Shown: positions 1-5,734 of the stretch, one piece after another
Layout of the letters: every line of letters starts with the position of its first letter
Position numbering within the stretch: position 1 is the stretch's first letter
Assembly (NCBI GenBank): GCA_030671915.1
Contig: DAOVHN010000039.1
Coordinates: 1 to 9,923, forward strand
Length of the DNA: 9,923 bases
Source of the DNA: Pseudomonadota bacterium
GTDB taxonomy: Bacteria; Pseudomonadota; Alphaproteobacteria; UBA8366; JADFVY01
Direction of reading: 5' to 3'
Notes under the pieces: model-generated
Told to the model about the DNA's origin: nothing
Database searches by the model: none
What the model saw: the letters and a program-made list of their open reading frames with translations, nothing else
Made by a program: the position numbers and the translations under genes

Positions 1-192
1 ATGCTGGAGGGGGCGGCAACACGTATCCAGGGGGGCAAGGAATACGAGGTCAAGGCCGGCGGTTTCTGGTGCACGCCGGGCAACGCGCCGCACGGCATCC
101 GCACCGGGCCGGAGGGCGCGGTGATCCTCGACGTCTTCGCCCCGCCCCGCGACGAGTATCGCGTGACGGGCAAGGGATTCGGTGATGGCTAA
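1..192 (+). CDS. Cupin-domain protein, C-terminal fragment (5' end outside window)
   Basis: This is the last 63 codons of a small single-domain cupin protein, ending at TAA 190-192. The visible part holds the second half of a beta-barrel: a glycine-rich turn (GGKEYEVKAGG, residues 11-21), then the second cupin motif around PGNAPHG (26-32) with one likely metal-binding histidine (H31), then a final strand, VILDVFAPPRDEY. An ATG sits at bases 1-3, but residues 1-4 align with the internal strand just before the turn of cupins (usually 'V/L-L-E-G'). The true start and the first metal-binding motif therefore lie to the left. The position after the conserved glycine in the second motif is usually Asp and is Gly here (AGGF). 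Cupins of this size include metal-binding enzymes and sugar or small-molecule binding proteins, so no substrate can be named. It is convergent with the minus-strand train and not part of it. Confidence 0.75.
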   Translation: MLEGAATRIQGGKEYEVKAGGFWCTPGNAPHGIRTGPEGAVILDVFAPPRDEYRVTGKGFGDG

Positions 193-236
193 GCCGGAAG
201 CGGTTCGTTGACGTTTACACTGCATCACGCTTGAAA

Positions 237-296
237 GAGCGGCGCGACCTCATCCTGAGGAGCCCCGTAGGGGCGTCTCGAAGGACGAGGCCGCTC
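237..296. repeat. Imperfect palindromic intergenic element (REP-like), possible bidirectional terminator
   Basis: An inverted repeat lies in the gap between two convergent genes. The outer arms GAGCGGC (237-243) and GCCGCTC (290-296) pair perfectly. The middle arms CCTCATCCT (248-256) and AGGACGAGG (282-290) pair with one mismatch, sharing base 290 with the outer arm. The core GCCCC-GTA-GGGGC (262-274) forms a tight hairpin with a 3-base loop. The middle part resembles a family of intergenic palindromes, with a 'CCTCAT..TGAGGAG...GTCTCGA...ATGAGG' pattern, that I recall as abundant in alphaproteobacterial genomes; this is from memory. Read on the minus strand, the structure is followed by CTTTC, a weak U-tract, so it could terminate the nuo-DUF1467 transcript. 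No U-tract follows on the plus strand. The rest of the 193-326 gap shows no gene or promoter that I can support. Confidence 0.7.
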
Positions 297-326
297 GGTG
301 CTGGTCAACCGAGATCGAATTCCATC

Positions 327-566
327 CTAAGCCTGCGCCGGCAGGCCGATCACATCGTACTCGATCGCGAAATACAGGATGATCCAGAGTACCGCGGCAA
401 TGCCGCTGGTCACGGCGAATTTCAGGCCGATGCGCGGGTTATCGGGGGCGCCCGGCATGTGGCCGGGTTCGACCTCGTCGGGCTGGCGCAAGCCGAAGGG
501 CAGCACCATGAACAGCACCACGACCCAGATCACCACATAGGCGATAATTCCACCGACGATACCCAT
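327..566 (-). CDS. DUF1467 family small membrane protein
   Basis: This is a 79-residue protein with two predicted membrane helices: residues about 3-25 (IVGGIIAYVVIWVVVLFMVL) and about 50-70 (FAVTSGIAAVLWIILYFAI). They are joined by a polar, proline-rich loop, QPDEVEPGHMPGAPDNPRIG. The 'W-x-x-V-L-F-x-V-L-P-x-G-x-R' pattern in the first helix and the 'P-G-x-P-x-x-P-R-x-G-x-K' loop are what I know of the DUF1467 family, found mainly in Alphaproteobacteria. The function is unknown. It starts at ATG 564-566, only 3 bases after the mce stop, and is the last gene of the train, which favours cotranslation with mce. A 6-bp perfect hairpin (331-346) falls in its last codons. The family call is fairly sure. 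A role connected with complex I or the cell envelope would be only a guess from its position. Confidence 0.85.
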   Translation of the reverse strand: MGIVGGIIAYVVIWVVVLFMVLPFGLRQPDEVEPGHMPGAPDNPRIGLKFAVTSGIAAVLWIILYFAIEYDVIGLPAQA

Positions 567-569
567 GAT

Positions 570-974
570 TCAAGCCTGCTCCAATTCCACAAGAGTTCCG
601 AGGAAGTCTTTAGGGTGCAGGAATAAAACAGGCTTGCCATGGGCGCCGTTCTTGGGCTCTCCATCGCCCAGCACCCGTGCGCCCCGCGATTTAAGCCGGT
701 CCCGCGCCGCCAGGATGTCGTCCACCTCGTAGCAGACATGATGGATGCCGCCCGACGGGCTGCGCTCCAGAAACTTGGCGATCGGCGAGTTCACGCCCAG
801 CGGATGCAGCAGTTCGATTTTGGCGTTCGGCAGTTCCACGAAAACCACCGTCACGCCATGCTCCGGCTGGTCCAGCGGCTGCGAAACCGCGGCGCCCAGC
901 ACATCCCGATAGGTCGCCGTCGCCGCCTCCAGGTCCGGCACCGCAATCGCGATGTGATTCAGCCGTCCGATCAT
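570..974 (-). CDS. mce: Methylmalonyl-CoA epimerase
   Basis: The 134-residue product is a cytoplasmic VOC-superfamily enzyme that interconverts (S)- and (R)-methylmalonyl-CoA, between propionyl-CoA carboxylase and the B12-dependent mutase. Two beta-alpha-beta-beta-beta modules are visible, each opening with the same pattern: NHIAIAVPDL (residues 6-15) and HHVCYEVDDI (78-87). The expected metal ligands are in place: H7, E54 (in KIELL), H79 and E130 (in GTLVEL). The length matches the family, and H7 close to the N-terminus confirms the ATG at 972-974. An AGAGGA ribosome binding site lies 9 bases upstream. It follows rnj after a 79-base gap containing a hairpin, and is followed 3 bases later by DUF1467. 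Other VOC enzymes (glyoxalase-like, dioxygenase-like) share the fold, but the segments KIELLHPLG and GIHHVCYEVDD and the locus argue for the epimerase. Confidence 0.93.
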   Translation of the reverse strand: MIGRLNHIAIAVPDLEAATATYRDVLGAAVSQPLDQPEHGVTVVFVELPNAKIELLHPLGVNSPIAKFLERSPSGGIHHVCYEVDDILAARDRLKSRGARVLGDGEPKNGAHGKPVLFLHPKDFLGTLVELEQA

Positions 975-983
975 GTCACGTCA

Positions 984-989
984 TCCTCT
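984..989 (-). promoter_or_regulatory. Ribosome binding site of mce
   Basis: AGAGGA on the minus strand, 9 bases before the mce ATG. It is the clearest Shine-Dalgarno match in the downstream half of the train. It fits mce being the one gene here separated from its upstream neighbour by a real gap, so that it must recruit ribosomes itself. An ATG overlapping this site reads only ATG-ACG-TGA and stops at once. Confidence 0.7.
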
Positions 990-995
990 GTATAA

Positions 996-1026
996 ACCGG
1001 CCACATCAATAGTGGATGGGGCCGGT
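996..1026 (-). terminator. Strong hairpin between rnj and mce; possible partial terminator or RNA-processing site
   Basis: ACCGGCC (996-1002) pairs perfectly with GGCCGGT (1020-1026). After one mismatch, CATC (1004-1007) pairs with GATG (1015-1018), leaving a 7-base loop. This makes a stem of about 11 pairs, 27 bases downstream of the rnj stop. On the minus strand the stem runs straight into TTTATA, a short U/A-rich stretch like that of a weak intrinsic terminator. The mce ribosome binding site follows 6 bases further on. Because mce and DUF1467 show no convincing promoter of their own in this gap, full termination is unlikely. Attenuation, 3'-end protection of the upstream mRNA, or a processing site are the plausible roles. 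The structure is seen in the sequence; its function is inferred. Confidence 0.5.
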
Positions 1027-1053
1027 GCATTGCAATACTGCGTTAGGGCGCCC

Positions 1054-2730
1054 TCACACCCGCACCAGATGCACCTCGATCCGGGGCTTTTTACCGCACA
1101 GGGCGCGGATTGAGCGGCGGACCGCCACGCGGGCGGCCTCGCGCACCTGGGCGTCGTCCTTGCGCCGCGCCTTGGGCAGGTCCTCGACGGCGGCCATGAC
1201 GGCGTCCTCCACCTCATGGGCGATTTCGGGCTCGACATCCTGATCGAATACGCCGTTGACCGCGACCATCGGCGTGTCCTTGACGCGGCCGTCCCGATCC
1301 ACCACCACGGTCACCACGGCGGAACCGTTCCACGCCGCCCGCCGGCGGTCGCGCAGCGCCGCGCTTTCCATCGGGATCAGGCGATTGCCGTCAACCGCGA
1401 TGCGGCCGTGAGAAACCTCATCCACCACGGTGGCGCGGCCGGGTGCCAGGCGCACGACATAGCCGTTGCGCGCGCCCACCGGCTCCGGCACCTGGCAATC
1501 GCGGGCCAGCTCCGCATGGGCAATCAGGTGGCGCGCCTCGCCATGCACCGGCACGGCGATCTTCGGGCGGACCCACTGGTACATCTGGATCAGTTCGTCC
1601 TTGGCCGGGTGCCCGGACACATGGACATATTCGTCGCGCGCAGTGACGATATCGATGCCCATGGAGGCCAGCTTGTTGAGCAGCCGCCCGATGGAGCGCT
1701 CGTTGCCGGGGATCTCGCGGCTGGAGAAAATCACCGTGTCGCCGGCGTCGAGCGTGACCTCCGGATGGTCGTCGGCGGCGATGCGCGACAAGGCCGAGCG
1801 CGGCTCACCCTGACTGCCGGTGCAGATCAGCAGCACCTCGTTGCGCGGCAGGTAATTGACTTCAGAATCCGCGATAAAGGGCGGCAGGTCTTTCATGTAC
1901 CCGGTCTCCTGTGCCGCCTCGACGATACGCTTCATGGAACGGCCGACCAGCGCCACCCGCCGGCCGTTGGCCTGGGCGGCGCGGCATACGGAGTCCAGGC
2001 GCGCGACGTTAGAGGCGAAGGCGGCAACCGCCACCCGGTTTTCCAAGGTCCCGACCAGTTCGATAAGGTTATCGCGCACGTCGGCCTCGGAGCCCGATGT
2101 GCCCGGCACCAGCACGTTGGTCGAATCGCAGACCATCGCCAGTACGCCCTCCTCGCCGACGCGCATCAGCGCCGCCTCGTCGGTGCTGGCGCCGATCACG
2201 GGGTCCGGGTCGAGCTTCCAGTCGCCGGTATGCAGCACGGTGCCCGCGCCGGTTCGGATAACCACCGCGTTGGGTTCGGGGATCGAATGGGTCAGCGTGA
2301 TGAGCTCGATCCCGAAGGGACCGACATCGAATCGGCCGGACATGGGTATCTCGGTAATTTTCGCCGCCTTCTCCAGCCCCGCCTCCGCCAGCTTGCGGCG
2401 CAGCACGGCGGCGGTGAAGGGCGTGGCGTAGATCGGGCATTCGAGCTGCGGCCAGAGCCAGTGCACGGCGCCCAGATGGTCTTCATGGGCATGGGTCAGC
2501 ACCAGGCCAGCGAGGTCTTTCTTGCGCTCCACGATGAAGGAGGGGTCGGGCATGATGACTTCGACGCCGGGCGTCGAATCGTCGCCGAAGGTTATGCCCA
2601 GATCGACCATCAGCCATTTGCCGTCATGGCCGTAGAGATTGAGGTTCATGCCGATCTCGCCGGCCCCGCCCAGCGGCAGGAAGACCAGGTCCTTGCGGCC
2701 CAGCCCATCGATGTCGAAATGTTCCGTCAT
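1054..2730 (-). CDS. rnj: Ribonuclease J
   Basis: The 558-residue product is a metallo-beta-lactamase/beta-CASP ribonuclease with 5'-3' exonuclease and endonuclease activity. It acts in mRNA decay and, in studied alphaproteobacteria, in rRNA 5'-end maturation. The N-terminal lactamase fold carries GGAGEIGMN (residues 21-29) and the zinc motif HAHEDH (80-85), with further ligands H148 and D170 (HTGD). The beta-CASP domain occupies roughly 205-370, with GSQGEP (305-310) and SSREIPGNE (336-344). The lactamase fold is then completed by HVSGH (370-374) and PVHGE (394-398, H396 the last ligand). A C-terminal domain of about 100 residues ends with the basic stretch KKPRIEVHLVRV. Length and motifs are normal and all catalytic residues are present. 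The ATG overlaps the coaX stop as ATGA (2727-2730), with AAGGG just upstream, so translation is probably coupled. It lies opposite a long open frame on the other strand that I regard as spurious. Confidence 0.96.
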   Translation of the reverse strand: MTEHFDIDGLGRKDLVFLPLGGAGEIGMNLNLYGHDGKWLMVDLGITFGDDSTPGVEVIMPDPSFIVERKKDLAGLVLTHAHEDHLGAVHWLWPQLECPIYATPFTAAVLRRKLAEAGLEKAAKITEIPMSGRFDVGPFGIELITLTHSIPEPNAVVIRTGAGTVLHTGDWKLDPDPVIGASTDEAALMRVGEEGVLAMVCDSTNVLVPGTSGSEADVRDNLIELVGTLENRVAVAAFASNVARLDSVCRAAQANGRRVALVGRSMKRIVEAAQETGYMKDLPPFIADSEVNYLPRNEVLLICTGSQGEPRSALSRIAADDHPEVTLDAGDTVIFSSREIPGNERSIGRLLNKLASMGIDIVTARDEYVHVSGHPAKDELIQMYQWVRPKIAVPVHGEARHLIAHAELARDCQVPEPVGARNGYVVRLAPGRATVVDEVSHGRIAVDGNRLIPMESAALRDRRRAAWNGSAVVTVVVDRDGRVKDTPMVAVNGVFDQDVEPEIAHEVEDAVMAAVEDLPKARRKDDAQVREAARVAVRRSIRALCGKKPRIEVHLVRV

Positions 2731-3503
2731 TTACCCTTGTTTCGCCGGTGTATCAGGATGAGGCCGTGGATCGTCAGATCCCGGTCGATATGGTCGAACA
2801 GCGTCGTCGCTTCCGCGAACATCGGCGCCAGCCCGCCGGTCGCGACAACCGGCATGGCGAGATCGCCAAGCTCTGCCCGGATACGCTGGATCAAGCCCTC
2901 GATCAGCCCGACATAGCCCCAGAAAATACCGGATTGCATCCCCGGTATAGTGGCCTTGCCGATTACCTTTTCAGTTGGCCGAATATCGACGCGCGGCAGC
3001 TTTGACGCTGCCCGGTACAACGCTTCGAGCGACAGGTTGATGCCTGGCGCGATCACGCCGCCGGCATAATTGCCGTTCGCATCCACGATGTCGAATGTCG
3101 TCGCGGTGCCGAAATCGACGACGATCAACGGCTTGCGGTAACGGTCATGGGCGGCGATCGCATTGACCAGCCGGTCCGCGCCGACCTGTTCGGGCCGGTC
3201 CATCAATATCTCTATGCCAAGATCTACATCAGACTCGCCAACCACCAAGGGCTCGCAGTCGAAGTAGCGGTGGCAGAGGCTGACGAGGTGGAACAGCGCC
3301 TCTGGAACGACGCTGGCGATGATGGCGCCGTCGATCATGCCGCGGTCGACGCCGTCCAGATCCATCAGTTGCATCAGCCAGACCATATATTCGTCGGCCG
3401 TGCGCCGAGGGTCGTTGGAGCAGCGCCACAGCCCTTTCGGCTCGTCCCCGTCATAGACGGAAAAGACGACATTGGTATTGCCTGAATCGATGGCGAGCAG
3501 CAT
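2727..3503 (-). CDS. coaX: Type III pantothenate kinase
   Basis: The 258-residue cytoplasmic kinase phosphorylates pantothenate, the first step of coenzyme A synthesis. CoaX enzymes belong to the ASKHA fold, need a monovalent cation and are not inhibited by CoA. The N-terminal phosphate-binding motif is DSGNTN (residues 6-11). GADR (108-111) holds the catalytic aspartate D110. DFGTATTFD (130-138) and GGVIAPG (148-154) form the second phosphate and pantothenate sites, and ATGG (221-224) is the adenosine motif. The length is typical. The start ATG 3501-3503 places DSGNTN at the usual distance from the N-terminus and has a GGAGAG site 5 bases upstream. birA ends 11 bases before it, and its own stop overlaps the rnj start by 4 bases. 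Pairing with birA is common: some bacteria fuse the two, and CoaX-like proteins next to BirA have occasionally been called regulators. With every kinase motif intact, the enzyme call is firm. Confidence 0.96.
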   Translation of the reverse strand: MLLAIDSGNTNVVFSVYDGDEPKGLWRCSNDPRRTADEYMVWLMQLMDLDGVDRGMIDGAIIASVVPEALFHLVSLCHRYFDCEPLVVGESDVDLGIEILMDRPEQVGADRLVNAIAAHDRYRKPLIVVDFGTATTFDIVDANGNYAGGVIAPGINLSLEALYRAASKLPRVDIRPTEKVIGKATIPGMQSGIFWGYVGLIEGLIQRIRAELGDLAMPVVATGGLAPMFAEATTLFDHIDRDLTIHGLILIHRRNKGK

Positions 3504-3508
3504 CCGCG

Positions 3509-3514
3509 CTCTCC
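3509..3514 (-). promoter_or_regulatory. Ribosome binding site of coaX
   Basis: GGAGAG on the minus strand lies 5 bases before the coaX ATG and directly abuts the birA TAG stop, reading TAG-GGAGAG. Its position favours the ATG at 3501-3503 as the start and allows reinitiation by ribosomes finishing birA. Confidence 0.6.
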
Positions 3515-4270
3515 CTAGAAAAACACGTCGCCGGCAGTAATCGTCCGCCGCGAACCGTCGGGCATGTCCAGCAGTAGTGCCCCGGCATCATTTAGCCCGG
3601 TAAAGCGACCCTGCAACCGGTCGCCCGGCAAACGGACCGTGATATCCTCGCCCAACCGCGCGGCGTGTTCCAACCATGCCTCGCGCACGGCCGCTATTCC
3701 CTCATTCTGCCATCGCGCGCGCCAATGCGCGAATCCACCGATGTAGCGCGTCAGAATATCCCGCACCGCGACCGGTCCGGCGCCCGCCTCGCGCAGGCTG
3801 GTTGCGGGGTAGCCGCCTTCGGTGGCGCCGGGATGGGTTTCGACATTCAGTCCGGCGCCAACAACCAGCCAATCCAGCTTGCCCCCCGCCACGCCGGACG
3901 ATTCCAGCAGAATGCCCGCCGCCTTGCGCCCGTCAAGCAGCAGGTCGTTGGGCCATTTATAGTGCATCTCGACGCTATCGGGCAGCAGGCCGGATATCGC
4001 ATGCCCCAGCGCCAGCACCGTCACGAAGCTCAACTGCGCCGCATCGGCGGCCGGCATTTCAGGGCGAATGACGATGGAGCAATAGAGGTTGCCTTCGGGA
4101 GATTGCCACTCACGCCCCTGCCGACCACGGCCCGCGGTCTGGCTCCTGGCCCATATCACCGTGCCGTCCGGGGCGCCGTCCGTCGCAAGACGGCGGGCCT
4201 GTTCGTTGGTCGAATCCAGGGACTCGAAATCGGCCAGCTGGTATCCGGCGGGTAGTGCCGATTTGTTCAC
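3515..4270 (-). CDS. birA: Biotin--[acetyl-CoA-carboxylase] ligase, catalytic domain only
   Basis: BirA activates biotin with ATP and attaches it to the carrier lysine of biotin carboxylases such as acetyl-CoA and propionyl-CoA carboxylase. Counting from GTG 4268-4270 the protein has 251 residues. Visible motifs are DSTNEQA (19-25), the biotinyl-AMP loop GRGRQGREW (47-55), KWPNDL (105-110) with the active-site lysine, the segment GRKAAGILLES (114-124), GAGLNV (138-143), and a small C-terminal SH3-like domain ending GDVFF. There is no N-terminal winged helix, so unlike the E. coli protein it should not act as a repressor. Start choice: the frame stays open to another GTG at 4310-4312, but those 14 extra residues (rich in R and P) only shadow the end of nuoN and resemble no BirA. 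GTG 4270 lies 4 bases after the nuoN stop. No clear ribosome binding site precedes either start, so coupling to nuoN is likely. Confidence 0.92.
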   Translation of the reverse strand: MNKSALPAGYQLADFESLDSTNEQARRLATDGAPDGTVIWARSQTAGRGRQGREWQSPEGNLYCSIVIRPEMPAADAAQLSFVTVLALGHAISGLLPDSVEMHYKWPNDLLLDGRKAAGILLESSGVAGGKLDWLVVGAGLNVETHPGATEGGYPATSLREAGAGPVAVRDILTRYIGGFAHWRARWQNEGIAAVREAWLEHAARLGEDITVRLPGDRLQGRFTGLNDAGALLLDMPDGSRRTITAGDVFF

Positions 4271-4274
4271 GAGA

Positions 4275-5717
4275 TCAGCCGGCAAACAGCGCCGCGGCGG
4301 CCACGCCCGCACTGTTCACCAGCGGTGCGGGATAGACGATGAAAAAGGTGACCAGGGCCGCCGAACCCCACATGATCACGCGCAACGACTTGCCGGCGGG
4401 CCGGTCGAACGGCTCGGCGGCTTCGTCGAAATACATGATCTTGACGATGCGCAGGTAATAGAAGGCGCTGATGACGCTTGCCAGCACGCCAAGAATCGCC
4501 AGCGTGTACAACTCGACTTCGATTGCCGACATAAAGACGTAGAATTTACCGAAGAATCCCGCGAACCAGGGAATACCGGCCAGCGACAACATGAAGGCCG
4601 TCATGACAGCCCACATTTTCGGGTTGTTTTTCGACAGTCCGGCCAGATCGTCGATGGACTCCAGCATATCGCCGTGGCGGCGCATCGAGAGGATGACCGC
4701 AAAAGCGCCGATATTCATCACCAGATAGATGGCGAGATAGATCAGTACGCCGCGCACGCCAGCCAGGCTTCCCGCCGCCAGGCCGATTAGCGCGAAGCCG
4801 ACATGGCCGATCGAGCTGTAGGCCATCAGTCGTTTGATATTGCGCTGGGCGATGGCTGCCAGCGAGCCGACGGCCATGGAGGCGACGGCGATTACGACGA
4901 TGATCGTCTGCCATTCCGACACGAGCGCGCCAAAGGGATCCAGCATGACCCTGAGGAACAGCGCAAAACCGGCGATCTTAGGCGCGACCGAGAAGAAGGC
5001 GGTAACCGGCGTCGGCGCGCCCTCGTAAACGTCCGGCGTCCACATATGAAACGGCACGGCCGATACCTTGAAGGCCATGCCGGCGATCATGAAGACGAGA
5101 CCGATCACAACGCCGGCCGACGCCCCCTCGCCGAAAGCGGCCGCCAACGCGTCGAATTCCAGCGCGCCGGTATAGCCGTATATGATCGACATGCCGTAGA
5201 GCAGCATGCCCGAGGACAGTGCGCCGAGGACGAAATACTTCAACCCGGCTTCCGACGAACGCAGCGAATCGCGGTGGAAGGCGGCGATGACGTAAAGGCT
5301 GAGACTCTGCAATTCCAGTCCGAGATAAAGCGCCAGCAGATTGTTGGCCGAGACCATCATCATCATGCCGACGGTCGCAAAGAGAATCAGGATGGGAAAT
5401 TCGAAGCGGGCAATGCCCTCGTTCTTCATGTAATCGCCACTCATGACCACGGCGAAGAACGAACCGGCCAGAATCATCACCTTCATGAAGATCGCGAACT
5501 GGTCGGTAATGAACATGTCGCCGAATGCCGTGGCGCTGCCGCCACTGACCACCGCGATCAAGGCCAGCGCCACGATAAACGCGGCCAGCGTCATATTGGT
5601 CACCAGGCCGACAGCGCGCTTGCGCGGCCCGAAGACGCCTGCCATCAGCAACACCATGCCGGAAACGGCCAGGATAATTTCCGGCAGCGCCGGCAGCATT
5701 TCACTAAACTGTTCCAT
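4275..5717 (-). CDS. nuoN: NADH:quinone oxidoreductase (complex I) subunit N
   Basis: The 480-residue integral membrane protein is one of the three antiporter-like proton-pumping subunits of complex I. It has about 14 hydrophobic helices. Key charged residues are placed as in the family: E135 ([10 protein letters not shown]) on TM5, K217 ([12 protein letters not shown]), K247 (VAPK), H305 (SSIGHVGF) and K391 (GFFGKF). The signature [16 protein letters not shown] (227-242) distinguishes NuoN from NuoM and NuoL. The start is ATG 5715-5717. The frame continues upstream into nuoM, but that extension is charged, lacks similarity and only mirrors nuoM codons, whereas [14 protein letters not shown] is a typical NuoN N-terminus. 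A GGCGAGC purine-rich site precedes the ATG. nuoM ends 17 bases upstream, and birA follows 4 bases after the TGA stop. Confidence 0.97.
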   Translation of the reverse strand: MEQFSEMLPALPEIILAVSGMVLLMAGVFGPRKRAVGLVTNMTLAAFIVALALIAVVSGGSATAFGDMFITDQFAIFMKVMILAGSFFAVVMSGDYMKNEGIARFEFPILILFATVGMMMMVSANNLLALYLGLELQSLSLYVIAAFHRDSLRSSEAGLKYFVLGALSSGMLLYGMSIIYGYTGALEFDALAAAFGEGASAGVVIGLVFMIAGMAFKVSAVPFHMWTPDVYEGAPTPVTAFFSVAPKIAGFALFLRVMLDPFGALVSEWQTIIVVIAVASMAVGSLAAIAQRNIKRLMAYSSIGHVGFALIGLAAGSLAGVRGVLIYLAIYLVMNIGAFAVILSMRRHGDMLESIDDLAGLSKNNPKMWAVMTAFMLSLAGIPWFAGFFGKFYVFMSAIEVELYTLAILGVLASVISAFYYLRIVKIMYFDEAAEPFDRPAGKSLRVIMWGSAALVTFFIVYPAPLVNSAGVAAAALFAG

Positions 5718-5734
5718 ATTGCTCGCCCCGCCCC

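Noticed and set aside
331..346. A perfect 6-bp hairpin (GCCTGC/GCAGGC with a 4-base loop) at the end of DUF1467, considered as a terminator
   Set aside because: It lies within the last codons of the gene and has no following U-tract on either strand. The repeat at 237-296 is a better terminator candidate for this end.
1216..2916. A 566-codon open frame on the plus strand opposite rnj and the end of coaX
   Set aside because: It is very rich in H, R, A, G, D and Q with no recognisable domain, and it mirrors the codons of two well-identified genes. In G+C-rich genes the opposite strand is often open by chance because stop codons are rare.
3515..4270. BirA as a biotin-operon repressor
   Set aside because: The protein starts directly at the catalytic domain, with no winged-helix segment, so the dual regulator role of the E. 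coli type does not apply.
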